Below the pieces are notes generated by a model. That model saw nothing but the letters and a program-made list of their open reading frames with translations. It had not been told where the DNA came from and did not search any database. Below, piece after piece: positions 16,682 through 25,505 of a stretch of 64,000 nucleotides of DNA. How positions within the stretch are numbered: position 1 is the first letter of the stretch; every line of letters starts with the position of its first letter. Origin of the DNA: Methylorubrum salsuginis (GTDB lineage: Bacteria; Pseudomonadota; Alphaproteobacteria; Rhizobiales; Beijerinckiaceae). The DNA is taken from the NCBI RefSeq assembly GCF_900114375.1, contig NZ_FOSV01000018.1, positions 36,726 through 100,725 on the forward strand, in the 5' to 3' direction. A program made the translations under genes and the position numbers.

Positions 16682-18385
16682 TCACCCCGTGAGTGTCTGC
16701 AGGCTGATGTTGATCTCGCCTACCCCCTGAGCTGCCGTCTGCATGCTCGACGAGATTTCCTGGGTGACGGCGCTCTGCTCCTCGACCGCAGAGGCCACGC
16801 CCGTCACCATCTCGCGCACAGACCCGATGGCTTGCACCACTGACAGCAACGCTCCGACCACCTCTTCCGAGATCCCCTGCATGGCGTGGATGTCCCGCGC
16901 GATCCGCCCGGTCGCCTGCGTCACTTGGCTCGACAAGTTCTTCACCTCGCTGGCCACCACGGCAAAGCCACGCCCAGCGTTTCCGGCCCGCGCAGCCTCA
17001 ATCGTTGCGTTCAACGCCAGCAGGTTGATCTGCTCTCCGACCGCCTGGATGAGTTGGACGACGCCGTTCATCGATACGGCCGCCTCCTTCAGTTTCGCGG
17101 TGGAGCGATCAGCGGCGCTGGCCTGTTCGTGGATGGCGTCGACCTCGGAGCGAGAGCGGGTTAAGCTCTGTGCGATCTCCCCGATCGAGGCGCTGAGCTC
17201 CTCTGAGGCAGAGGCTACGGCCTGCACGTTGATCAGCGTCTGGCTCGACGCGCTGGTCGCTGCGTGCTGGGCTGCTGTCTTGGCGGTGATGTCCGTGGCG
17301 TATTTCACCACCTTGAACGGTTTGCCGTCGTCGTCGAAGATCGGATTATAGCTGGCCTGGATCCAGACCGTTCGACCACCCTTTCCCAGACGTCTGAACA
17401 CGCCGGCCTGATATTCGCCCCGCCGAAGCATATCCCACAGCTGCAAGTACTCTGCCGACTCTGCATCCGACGGCTCGACGAACGTCCGATGGTGCCGACC
17501 GCGCACCTCATCAAGCCGGTAGCCGACGACGTTCAGGAAGTTCTCGTTGGCCTCCAAGATCGTGCCATCCATGCCGAAGTGGATGACGCCCTGCGACCGG
17601 TTGATGGCCGCGATCTGTCCCGCCACGTCGGCCCGGTGCAGCTTGTCCTGCGTCACGTCGGTGGCGAACTTGACGACCTTGTACGGCTTGCCTCGCCGGT
17701 CGCGGACCGGATTATAGATCGCCTGCAGCCAGAGCTCCCGCCCATCCTTACCGACGCGCTTGTACTCGGCACGCTGGAACTCGCCGCGCGCCAGCGCCGC
17801 CCAGAACTGACGATAGGCTTGGCCGTCGCGCTCGGCGGGTAGGACGAACAGGCCGTGGTGCCGGCCCTGGATCTCTTCCAAGGTGTAGCCGACGGTGCTG
17901 AGGAAGTTGGGATTGGCCGTCAGAATGGTGCCGTCCAAGGCGAACTCGATGGAGGCGCGTGAGCAACTGATCGCCTGGAGCACAGCCTCCTGATCAAGGC
18001 TGTAGCGCTGCTGCGCGGTCACATCGCTCGAGAGTTGGACGACCTTGACAACCCGCCCGGCACGATCGAGCACCGGGCTGTAGCTGAGCTGCAGCCAAAC
18101 CTCGTCACCTTGCTTAGTGAGATGCCGCGAGCGTGTTGTGCGACACTCCCCCTGAGCGACGGCGGACCAAAGCTCCCGTTGCTCTTGACTGGCCGCCTCG
18201 TACGGATCGAGCACTACGTCCAGCGAGTGGCCCCGCAACTCTTCCAAGGTGTAGCCGAGTAGATCACGAAAGCGCGCATTGGCGCTCAGCATTGCACCGG
18301 AAGGTGTCAGCTCAACTACGCCCTGGGTGCGCTCTACAGCGTCCAGTAGTGAGTAATCACCGCGGGGGAAGAAAAGCGGCGCCAT
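16682..18385 (-). CDS. Soluble methyl-accepting chemotaxis protein with three PAS domains
   Basis: This chemoreceptor would sense an intracellular cue through PAS domains and signal to CheA/CheW. The 567 residues contain three PAS/PAC units (about 15-130, 145-250, 265-375), each ending in a KVVKxATDxT-type motif, and a C-terminal MCP signalling domain (about 385-567) with the hairpin core INLLALNATIEAARAGNAGR and FAVVASEVKNLS. No membrane segment is present, so it is cytoplasmic, like Aer-type or cluster receptors of alphaproteobacteria. No che genes are adjacent. PAS ligand (heme, FAD or other) is not predictable. Confidence 0.93.
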   Translation of the reverse strand: MAPLFFPRGDYSLLDAVERTQGVVELTPSGAMLSANARFRDLLGYTLEELRGHSLDVVLDPYEAASQEQRELWSAVAQGECRTTRSRHLTKQGDEVWLQLSYSPVLDRAGRVVKVVQLSSDVTAQQRYSLDQEAVLQAISCSRASIEFALDGTILTANPNFLSTVGYTLEEIQGRHHGLFVLPAERDGQAYRQFWAALARGEFQRAEYKRVGKDGRELWLQAIYNPVRDRRGKPYKVVKFATDVTQDKLHRADVAGQIAAINRSQGVIHFGMDGTILEANENFLNVVGYRLDEVRGRHHRTFVEPSDAESAEYLQLWDMLRRGEYQAGVFRRLGKGGRTVWIQASYNPIFDDDGKPFKVVKYATDITAKTAAQHAATSASSQTLINVQAVASASEELSASIGEIAQSLTRSRSEVDAIHEQASAADRSTAKLKEAAVSMNGVVQLIQAVGEQINLLALNATIEAARAGNAGRGFAVVASEVKNLSSQVTQATGRIARDIHAMQGISEEVVGALLSVVQAIGSVREMVTGVASAVEEQSAVTQEISSSMQTAAQGVGEINISLQTLTG

Positions 18386-18596
18386 GTCTCATCCCAAAGC
18401 GGCTTTACGGAAGTACCTGGCCCTACACGAACCGGAGCACCGCACCACCGCTATACGGATTGCTGATTTATAGAATGGGCAGAAAGTGCTTAAAAATGAC
18501 TTAATATGTGGTATCACATATATGTTATCTTGATTTATGCCGAATGATGACCTGGATTAGGGGAATTGCTATCGATTAATACGACTCCTTCGGCCC

Positions 18597-18812
18597 ATGT
18601 ATGGTTCTGATTGCAAATTTTGCCGAATTAGTGCTGTCCTGATGGCCGGCTGCTTGCTGACGCTCGCCTGCGTGCAGACGCTGCTGATCGGCGCGGCCAA
18701 TGCCAGCGTGGGCATTTTCAGCACCAAGCGGGATGAACTCGACGCGCAGACATTACACGCGGGGCAGTACCAAATCGTCGGTGCGGTCGCTCGGCTGACC
18801 ACGGTCGCGTAG
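18597..18812 (+). CDS. Small exported or membrane protein of unknown function
   Basis: The up to 71-residue product has one hydrophobic segment (LMAGCLLTLACVQTLLIGAA, about residues 15-34) that looks like a signal peptide or anchor, followed by a polar tail. An internal ATG at 18642 would give a 56-residue form starting right at the signal. It lies divergent from the chemoreceptor gene. Neither start has a clear ribosome-binding site. I do not recognise a family. Confidence 0.4.
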   Translation: MYGSDCKFCRISAVLMAGCLLTLACVQTLLIGAANASVGIFSTKRDELDAQTLHAGQYQIVGAVARLTTVA

Positions 18813-18872
18813 CCCCAGACCAGACGTTCCTAGGGTCCGATTTGGGTCGAAGCGGCTGCCATGGCCGGTTCG

Positions 18873-18971
18873 CAAAAGGTTACCCATAGCAGACTGACAG
18901 CGCCGGTTCTCCTCTCCACACCTAAACCGAACCACACGGATGGACTGCTATGGGTCGAAAGCAGCGGTTCG
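18873..18971. repeat. Dispersed intergenic repeat A, best copy with 11-bp inverted repeats
   Basis: ACCCATAGCAG (18882-18892) and CTGCTATGGGT (18945-18955) form a perfect 11-bp inverted repeat around the conserved core GCGCCGGTTCTCCTCTCCAC and ACCTAAACCGAACCACACGG. The about 74-bp unit with terminal inverted repeats resembles a small palindromic or MITE-like element. Related copies lie at 16479, 15305 (partial) and 12897 (partial). Confidence 0.75.
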
Positions 18972-19024
18972 AGGCCACAGGCACAGAGCCGGCTCCTGGC
19001 GCAAAACGTTCGTGCACCTCAGGA

Positions 19025-19089
19025 TTTGATTTCCTCATACGGTTTCTGCACGCATTTAAGTGACTGGAAAACGGTCGTTTTCTGCACAT
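19025..19089. repeat. Dispersed intergenic repeat B
   Basis: The copy contains TTTGATTTCC, then GGTTTCTGCACGCATTTAAG and GAAAACGGTCGTTTTCTGCA. AAAACGGTCGTTTT is a near-perfect dyad, and the TTTCTGCAC segment occurs twice as a direct repeat flanking it. Similar copies lie at about 22899-22966 and 58158-58229, with fragments near 12766 and 50228. Confidence 0.7.
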
Positions 19090-19215
19090 GGGATCCGCAA
19101 GGCGGAATTGCTGCTGAAGGTGTGAAGCAGGCTGCCAATTGTCGGCGGGTAGCTGAGCGGCGGAAATCTGTTCGGGGCAGCAGTTAGACCCTGGCCCGCC
19201 ACACTGAAGGCGCGC

Positions 19216-20667
19216 TCAACTAGCTTTTCGGTGGTCCGCAACGACCTGGTAGGTCTGCGCCGTTCCCTTTCGGGTGCGCTTGGCGGCGTAGAGCGCCGCA
19301 TCGGCTTGCCGTAGGAGCACATCACGGTCTTGCGAGGCTGTGCTCGACCACGCGATGCCGATCGTTCCCGTCACTCGGGCGATGTGACCCTGTCCGTCGA
19401 TGACGATCTCAAGATCGTGCAGGAGGCGCCGCACCTTCCGATCGAGTCCCACGCGATCAAGATCGGCGGACACTACGACAGCAAACTCGTCGCCACCCAG
19501 CCGTGCCGGAAAACACCCACCGTCGCAGGCGACACGCAAACGATCGGCGACACAGCGTAATACCGCATCACCAGCTGCATGGCCAAGAACATCGTTGACG
19601 TCCTTGAACCCGTCGAGGTCGATCAGAAGCACTGCCACGTCGTTGTCCGCAGCGGGCGCCTCACGCAGCCGTGCATCGAGAACGCAGTGAAACTCCGCTC
19701 GGTTGGCCAATTGGGTCAGGTCGTCAGTGCGGGCTTGGTGGCGTAGGCGCTGCTCCAGCTCGTACCGCTCGGTGATGTCTTGGATCAGACCAATGAGCGC
19801 GACGGGCTTACCATTGGCCAACTCGATCTCGCACGAGCACCGCACGCGCCGCGCGTTGCCTTTGGCGGTTACGAGGTCGGCATCCATCTCGAACGGTTCG
19901 CCCGTGTCCAACGTGCGCATCACCGCAGCGACGAACGTCGAGCGGTCCGGCTCGGGAAAGTGGTTCATGATTTCGCCGTTCGGCACACCGCCGCTGACCG
20001 GTCGCTCGTGGATGGCAAAGACGCCGTCCGACCAAGCGGTAGTCCCCTGCTCGATGTCGTACCGGTACGATCCCATCTCGGCCATGCGCTCGGCCTGCTT
20101 GAACTGACGCCGCTCGCGCTTCAGCCGTTCAACGACCAGACGGTGCTCCTCGGCAGCCTCGGCGGCGCGTAGTGCAACGGTCCGAGCCTGGATCAAGGCC
20201 TCGGCGACACATGCCAACTGCTCCAGAACCTCCAGGTCGGTCGGTGTTGGCTCGCGTGGCCGCTCGTCGAGGACGCAGAGCGTGCCGATCGCCACTCGGT
20301 TACCGTCGGGCTGCTGGATGCGAACCGGAACGCCCGCGTAGTAGCGGATGTTCGGTGAGCCGGTGACGAACGGGCTTGCGGCGAACCGAGGATCGAGGCG
20401 GGCATCCGCTACGGTGAGCGGCGCGTCGGTCTCGACTACGACTGGGCAGAACGTCTGAGCCCGCACAGTCTCCGGTGCCAGAGGCCCGCAGCGTGCCTTG
20501 AACCACTGACGCTCCGGAGCGATCAGGGTGATCGAGGACATGCTGGTGCCGAGCATGCGTTGTGCGAGCTTGGCCAGCACATCGAACTCGCGCTCGGGCG
20601 GCGTGTCGAGGAGGGCGATCTCAGCCAATGCCTTCTGGCGAAGCGATTCGCGCTGATTGTCCGACAT
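19216..20667 (-). CDS. GAF-PAS-GGDEF diguanylate cyclase
   Basis: The protein would make the second messenger c-di-GMP from GTP. The 483 residues show a GAF domain (about 15-165), a PAS/PAC domain (about 195-305) and a GGDEF domain (about 320-475) with an intact RLGGDEF active-site motif near residue 391. The RxxD inhibitory site expected five residues before GGDEF is absent (the place reads GCFPARL). It has no membrane segment. The ATG at 20667 starts just before the GAF domain; an in-frame start lies 12 codons upstream. The EAL-domain gene next to it is co-oriented 195 bases upstream. Confidence 0.92.
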   Translation of the reverse strand: MSDNQRESLRQKALAEIALLDTPPEREFDVLAKLAQRMLGTSMSSITLIAPERQWFKARCGPLAPETVRAQTFCPVVVETDAPLTVADARLDPRFAASPFVTGSPNIRYYAGVPVRIQQPDGNRVAIGTLCVLDERPREPTPTDLEVLEQLACVAEALIQARTVALRAAEAAEEHRLVVERLKRERRQFKQAERMAEMGSYRYDIEQGTTAWSDGVFAIHERPVSGGVPNGEIMNHFPEPDRSTFVAAVMRTLDTGEPFEMDADLVTAKGNARRVRCSCEIELANGKPVALIGLIQDITERYELEQRLRHQARTDDLTQLANRAEFHCVLDARLREAPAADNDVAVLLIDLDGFKDVNDVLGHAAGDAVLRCVADRLRVACDGGCFPARLGGDEFAVVVSADLDRVGLDRKVRRLLHDLEIVIDGQGHIARVTGTIGIAWSSTASQDRDVLLRQADAALYAAKRTRKGTAQTYQVVADHRKAS

Positions 20668-20862
20668 GCGCCGCTCTAACCTACGTGGCCCTGTATAAGC
20701 CACGATGCAGCACTGTTTTTATGCTAGGTCGAGTTAAGTAACCGTGAATTAGACCGAAATGCTATCATCCCGTGAGTTTAGATGGCCCGATTACTGCCCT
20801 TTCACCATCGATGTAAAGCCCTCGCTTGTACTTCACATCCCTGCGCTAATTACAGATCGCAA

Positions 20863-22101
20863 TCAGGCGACCATGGACCGATTAGCTAAACAAGCTGCTT
20901 GCAGCGCGGAGAGCGGACCGGGTTTGCCGAGGAGGTAGCCCTGACCCCTGTCGGCCCCGATCAATTTGAGCGTTGCGAGTTCAGCTGCCGTTTCAATCCC
21001 TTCGGCGACGACCTGCGCGCCGGTCTCGCGGGCATAGAACACCATCGCGCTAGCCAAGGCGCGCCGCGCCGGGTCCGTATCGACCGAGCGGGTGAGGCTC
21101 ATGTCCATCTTAATCAGGTCCGGAGCCAGTTGCACGATATGCTGCAGACCGGAATACCCCGCCCCGGCGTCATCGACGGCGATGCGGACGCCAGCCCGCT
21201 TCAGGGGGGCGAGACACGTGTGCAACGCGGGATAGCTCGGAACTGGAGCATGCTCGGTTATTTCGACAATCGTGCGTGCCGCGAACTCGTTGGGAATCAG
21301 CTCGACCAAGCGTCCGGTGAGGACGGCCAGAGGCGAGGCGTTGATCGAAAGCGAGAGCGCGGGAGGTAATTCCGGAAACATCGCCAGCGTCGTTCGGATC
21401 ACGGCCAGTTCGAGGTCGATGCCGAGGTCGACCGAGGCGGCATCGGCGAACCACTGGTCCGGCGAGCGGTAGGGTGTCGGTCGGAAGCGACAGAGAGCCT
21501 CGCAACCGGCGATCTGTCCGGTTGGCAGATGGACAATCGGCTGGAAGACAATGTCGTAGTCCTGTGTGGCGATCAACGTGGAGAGGGCGGCGTGGACCTG
21601 TTGCGTGCCGCGGTGACGCTGCAGGTCTGCATCGACCTGCTTGGCGGCCAACCCGGCGAACACACGCATCGTCGCCAGATCGCGTTCATTGAGCGATGGG
21701 ATCGGCCGCGGGCTGAGGCAGCAAAACATCCCGAATGGCGTCCCGTCAGCGAGCCGGATCGGAATGCTGACGTGCGAGCCGATCGGTACGGCGGAAGTGA
21801 TCGGCAGGTCGCGGGCGAAGGGTAGCTGAGCGGTGTCTGGGATCAGTTCGGGAAGGCGTCCAGCGAGGATGTGGTTGCAGTACACATCGTCGAGGGACTG
21901 AGAGTCACCCGGTTTGATGAGGTGTTCGAGGCCCGGGGCATCCACGCGGCGGAACACGGTGCGGCCGGCAACAAACTCGGAGAAATAGGCGATCTCCATA
22001 CCCAAGTGGTTGCGGATCGCTACGAGCGCTTCTTGGATCACATCAGCCCCAGCCGCAGCCCTTGCAGCGATCGGGCGCAAACGTTCGGATGACTGGAGCA
22101 T
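20863..22101 (-). CDS. GAF-EAL c-di-GMP phosphodiesterase
   Basis: EAL domains hydrolyse c-di-GMP to pGpG. The 412-residue protein has an N-terminal GAF domain (about 15-160) and an EAL domain (about 178-405). Catalytic motifs are present: EAL near residue 201, the Asn of LSINAS, EITE, the double Asp in VDDAGAGY (usually DDFGxG), Lys in DLIKMD, AEGIET and QGYLLGKP, so activity is likely. It is soluble. It lies upstream of the GGDEF gene in the same direction with about 195 bases between, so the pair may set local c-di-GMP levels. Confidence 0.92.
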   Translation of the reverse strand: MLQSSERLRPIAARAAAGADVIQEALVAIRNHLGMEIAYFSEFVAGRTVFRRVDAPGLEHLIKPGDSQSLDDVYCNHILAGRLPELIPDTAQLPFARDLPITSAVPIGSHVSIPIRLADGTPFGMFCCLSPRPIPSLNERDLATMRVFAGLAAKQVDADLQRHRGTQQVHAALSTLIATQDYDIVFQPIVHLPTGQIAGCEALCRFRPTPYRSPDQWFADAASVDLGIDLELAVIRTTLAMFPELPPALSLSINASPLAVLTGRLVELIPNEFAARTIVEITEHAPVPSYPALHTCLAPLKRAGVRIAVDDAGAGYSGLQHIVQLAPDLIKMDMSLTRSVDTDPARRALASAMVFYARETGAQVVAEGIETAAELATLKLIGADRGQGYLLGKPGPLSALQAACLANRSMVA

Positions 22102-22487
22102 AAGTGGCTCTGCGAGCTGGAATGGTTTCCTTTTGTTTTATACCGAACAAAAAAATAGAACGTTAAAATGGATAAATCCGCGCTGTTACGCTTCAAAGGG
22201 CGAAAGATGATGCCCCCCTGCAGCTGCACGACTTGGTCGACTAGTTGACCCTGCGCGACGACTGCGATGGTCCGTACCGGGAGGAGTGAACGGCTAGGCT
22301 CCGATCCGCAAGAGGAGCCATGGCAGCAATCCGCTCGACCCGGTTCACACCGTTGTGATGGACTGGACCGCAATACGGTCTGCATCGTGCGTGAGACCCT
22401 ATCGCCGTCCGGCGGAACTCGTCGTAACCGCCGGACGGCATCGAGACTTCAAAAGCCGATACCGAAAACCTCAGGAGCCGATCAACG
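22102..22487. other. Intergenic region with a strong hairpin
   Basis: This region holds the divergent upstream areas of the EAL gene (minus) and a tiny membrane-protein gene (plus). A possible 12-codon leader frame with an AGGAG site begins at 22320 but cannot be judged. The only strong structure is the hairpin at 22404-22439. Confidence 0.4.
22404..22439. promoter_or_regulatory. Perfect 12-bp GC-rich hairpin upstream of a small membrane-protein gene
   Basis: GCCGTCCGGCGG (22404-22415) pairs perfectly with CCGCCGGACGGC (22428-22439) across a 12-base loop. It ends 48 bases before the ATG at 22488 and is not followed by a T tract. It could be a leader structure in the mRNA, a protein-binding dyad or a Rho-dependent stop. 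Confidence 0.5.
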
Positions 22488-22586
22488 ATGCAGATGAAGC
22501 CCGTTTCCTACGCCATGATCGCCGTGTTCGCCTGTGGCCTTATCGTAACGGTCATTGGCTCGGCGAGAGTGCTGATGGGCATCTGA
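22488..22586 (+). CDS. Single-span small membrane protein (32 aa)
   Basis: The frame encodes 32 residues: a short N terminus (MQMKPVS) and one membrane helix (YAMIAVFACGLIVTVIGSA). A CAGGAG ribosome-binding site lies about 10 bases before the ATG. Codons are C/G-rich in third position. Nothing identifies its role. Such proteins often modulate a membrane partner, but no partner is adjacent. Confidence 0.5.
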   Translation: MQMKPVSYAMIAVFACGLIVTVIGSARVLMGI

Positions 22587-23055
22587 CGGCACCGTAGCTG
22601 GAACAGGGTTTGGACGGCGGGGCGCAAGCTTCGCCGTTTCTGCATCTGCGACCTGCTAGAGCCCTTGGCCGGGTGAGGCGGATGGCTCGGATACCGGCTG
22701 CAGGCAGTCCGCTTGGTCCTGTCGATGATTAGCAGCACGATCAGGATGCCGGCCCAGGTCGAATTCAGTTCCGTAAGCCGCCTGAATGCGAACGGCCCTG
22801 CTGCAGGGCCTGTGGCGATGCCCTATGCCGGTCTCAGGATTTTCAGCCCGCCCATCATAGAACCCCGGCAGCGGCTCAGCAGCTGCTTTCTGCTACGGTT
22901 TTGATTTCTACATGGGGTTTCTGCGCATATCTGAGTGACTCGAAAACGGTCGTTTTCTGCACATTAGTTGCCCTATGGACCACACCTCCCAAAATCCTCG
23001 ACGGCGAGCAGCCTAACGCATTGACGTGGCTGCAAGCTTAACCATACGCCACGTT
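22587..23055. other. Gene-poor region with repeat B
   Basis: No credible gene is visible. The only recognisable feature is the repeat B copy at about 22899-22966. The 3' part precedes the small Cys-rich protein gene. Confidence 0.4.
22899..22966. repeat. Dispersed intergenic repeat B
   Basis: This copy contains TTTTGATTTCTACATGGGGT, TTCTGCGCATATCTGAGTGA and CTCGAAAACGGTCGTTTTCT, ending GCACAT. It is the closest relative of the copy at 19025-19089 and shares its upstream TTTCTACATGGGG segment with the copy at 58158-58229. Confidence 0.7.
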
Positions 23056-23271
23056 ATGCGCGCGAGTCGGACAGGCTGGGCAGTCTGCCGCGCGGCCATC
23101 GCCGTGGCCGCGCTTTACGTGCTCGTGCTGCATGCTGTGCTCGGCAGTTTGATCGTTCTGGCTACGGCCGACCCGCTGCATGTCCTCTGTCTGACAGAAG
23201 CCACGCAGAGCGATGCGCCGGTCAAAGCCCCCACTGCGCATTGCCAGTTGTCATGCTGCACGACCGCCTGA
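23056..23271 (+). CDS. Small membrane protein with C-terminal His/Cys motif (DUF2946-like)
   Basis: The 71-residue product has one hydrophobic segment (IAVAALYVLVLHAVLGSLIV, about residues 15-34), then HVLCLTEA and a C-terminal HCQLSCC. The spacing of Cys and His resembles short DUF2946-type proteins found near copper or cytochrome genes, but the similarity is weak and from memory. The stop lies only 15 bases before the IS3-family element, so the 3' end might have been altered by the insertion. A GTG 30 bases upstream is an alternative start. Confidence 0.4.
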   Translation: MRASRTGWAVCRAAIAVAALYVLVLHAVLGSLIVLATADPLHVLCLTEATQSDAPVKAPTAHCQLSCCTTA

Positions 23272-23526
23272 TCGGCCCCCACGCGGTGGTCCAAGTTCTA
23301 AGTTAGTGCAGGGTCGGCCTTTGCTCCACGGATAGCTTGGCCGGCGGAGCCGACCGGGTGAGCGCAGCCGGCCAAGCGGTGAAGGCCGGCACGAACACCT
23401 CCGGGGCTGGCGGCCGGTAGCCGAGCGAGGCGTGCGGGCGCACGCTGTTGTAGTGTCGACGCCAGCTCTCGATCACAATCTGTGCCTCCTTGAGCGTGTG
23501 TAAGCGCTCGGTGAGAGGCCGGCCGG

Positions 23527-25083
23527 TCAGGCGGCGTGCGCGGCCGGCTGGGCGAGCGTCCAGTTCCAAGGTAGCAGGTCGGCCAGCCGCTTGGCGGGGT
23601 GATCGGCGATGCGCGTGAGCACGTCGCGCAGGTAGACCTCGGGATTGAGCCGGTTCAGCTTGGCCGTCTCGATCAGGGTGTAGAAGACGGCCGCGCGCTC
23701 GGCCCCGAGGTCGGAACCGGCGAACAGGTAGTTCTTGCGCCCGACCGCCACGCCGCGCAGTGCCCGTTCGGCCGCGTTGTTGTCGAGCGCGATGCGTCCG
23801 TCGTCGAAGGCGCGGGTCAGCGCCAGCCAGCGCGCCAGCATGTAACGCAATGCCTTGGCCAGTTCGGATCGACCCGGCAACTGGGTCAGGCTCCGTTCCG
23901 CCCATACCTTCAGCGCGGCCGCCACCGGCTTCGCGCGGGCCTGTCTCTCATGGGTGCGGGCGTCGGGCGGCTTGCCGTGCAACTCGCGTTCGATCCCGTA
24001 GAGCGCGCCGATCCGCGCCAGCGCCTCCGCGGCCAGCGCCGAGCCGGTCGCGGCATGCACGTCGAAGATCTTGCGGCGCACGTGCGCCCAGCAGGCCGCC
24101 TCGGTGAGTGGGCCGCCCGGTCGGGCCTTCTCGTAGAGCCCGTTGAAGCCGGCATAGCCGTCGGCCACCAGCACGCCGGAGAAGCCTACCAGATGTGCGA
24201 GCGGACGCTCGCCCCGACGGTCGGGCGAGGCGAAGAACACCGCCGCCGGCGGACGGGCGCCACCGTGGGGGCGCTCGTCGCGCACATAGGTCCAGAGCCG
24301 GCCGGTCCGGGTCTTGCCGCTGCCCGGCGCCAGCACCGGGATCGGCGTGTCGTCGCCGTGCAGGACGGCCGAGCCGGCGATCACCTCCCGGCGCAGGAGA
24401 TCGACCAGCGGCCTCAAGCTGGCCGCGGTGGCGCCGAGCCAGCCCGAGAGCGTCGAGGTGGCCAGGTCCACCCCGTCACGGGCATAGATCTCGGCCTGGC
24501 GGTAGAGCGGCAGGTGATCGTCGAACTTCGCCACCGCGATGTGGGCAAGCAGTCCGGGTCCGGCCCGCCCGCGGGGAACGGCGTGGTGAGGCGCGGGCGC
24601 CTGCATCACCTGCTCGCAGGCGCGGCAGGCGAAGGCCTCGCGCACGTGGCGCACGACCTTGAAGCGGCCCGGCACATAGTCGAGGCTCTCGGTCACGTCC
24701 TCGCCGATCCGGCGCAAGGCCCCGCCGCAGGCCGGGCAGGTGCAGGGGCCGGCATGAACCACGCTCTCGCGTGGCAGGTGCTCGGGCAGGGCCCGCCGGG
24801 CCGGTCTGAGGCGTGCCGCCTCCACCGCCTCGGCCACGACCGGCGCGGCACTCAAGCGCTCGGCCGCGTCGGTCTCCAGCGCCTCGATGGCCAGTTCGAG
24901 CTGCTCGACCCGCTCGCCGAGCTTCTCGGAGGAGGCGCCGAACCGCGCCCGCTTCAGCCGGGCGAGTTCGAAGCGCAGCTTCTCGATCAGGGTGTCGGCC
25001 TGGACCGCCTCGCGCGCCATGCCGACGATCAGACGCTTGAGCGCGTCGACGTCGTCGGGCAGCAGGGCAGGATCGAGAGCCAC
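23527..25083 (-). CDS. tnpC: IS66-family TnpC transposase
   Basis: TnpC is the DDE transposase of IS66 elements. The 518-residue protein has an N-terminal leucine-zipper-like helix (about 30-75), a zinc-finger region (CTCPACGG, then CRACEQ, about 113-165) and the DDE transposase domain with LHGDDTPIPVL, VADGYAGFN and the C-terminal LDNNAAERALRG. The length is complete. It follows tnpB by about 75 bases. The gene looks intact although its partner tnpB is not. Confidence 0.95.
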   Translation of the reverse strand: MALDPALLPDDVDALKRLIVGMAREAVQADTLIEKLRFELARLKRARFGASSEKLGERVEQLELAIEALETDAAERLSAAPVVAEAVEAARLRPARRALPEHLPRESVVHAGPCTCPACGGALRRIGEDVTESLDYVPGRFKVVRHVREAFACRACEQVMQAPAPHHAVPRGRAGPGLLAHIAVAKFDDHLPLYRQAEIYARDGVDLATSTLSGWLGATAASLRPLVDLLRREVIAGSAVLHGDDTPIPVLAPGSGKTRTGRLWTYVRDERPHGGARPPAAVFFASPDRRGERPLAHLVGFSGVLVADGYAGFNGLYEKARPGGPLTEAACWAHVRRKIFDVHAATGSALAAEALARIGALYGIERELHGKPPDARTHERQARAKPVAAALKVWAERSLTQLPGRSELAKALRYMLARWLALTRAFDDGRIALDNNAAERALRGVAVGRKNYLFAGSDLGAERAAVFYTLIETAKLNRLNPEVYLRDVLTRIADHPAKRLADLLPWNWTLAQPAAHAA

Positions 25084-25157
25084 GCCAACAGCTTAGGCCT
25101 TGCTGAAGGCGCTCGCCACATCCATGCGCCCGGACGCTGCCGCCTCGGTAGTCTACC

Positions 25158-25505
25158 TCAGCCCGCGATCCTCGGCCGGTCGGTGCGCAGCGGCGTGCGC
25201 CAGTCGATGCCCTCCAGCAGCATGGCGAGTTGGGCCGGCGTCAGCGCCGCCGCGGCCCCGGCGGTGGCCGGCCAGACGAAGCGGCCCTTCTCCAGGCGCT
25301 TGGCGAACAGGCACAAGCCCTGGCCGTCCCACCACAGCACCTTGATCAGGTGCCCCTGCCGCCCGCGGAACACGAAGGCCTGCCCCGAGAACGGATCGCG
25401 GGAGAGATGGTCCTGCACGAGCGCGGCCAGACCGTCGAAGCCCTTGCGCATGTCGGTGTGTCCGGTGGCCAGCTAGACGCGCGAGCCGGACGGGACCGGG
25501 ATCAT
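25158..25505 (-). pseudogene. tnpB: IS66-family TnpB with an internal amber stop
   Basis: TnpB is an accessory protein of about 115 residues needed for efficient IS66 transposition. The frame starts at 25505 (ATG overlapping the tnpA stop as ATGA) with MIPVPSGSRV. Codon 11, normally Trp in the family (V-W-LATGHTDMRKG), is TAG at 25475-25473. Downstream the frame is open and normal (LATGHTD, MRKGFDGLA, WWDGQGLCLFAKRL). Translation could restart at Met19 to give 97 residues, so partial function is conceivable. Confidence 0.85.

Larger units (their letters stand above)
18813..19215. other. Intergenic region with two dispersed repeats
   Basis: This about 400-base stretch carries no credible gene. 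It holds the best copy of repeat A (18873-18971) and a copy of repeat B (about 19025-19089) about 55 bases apart. Confidence 0.5.
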
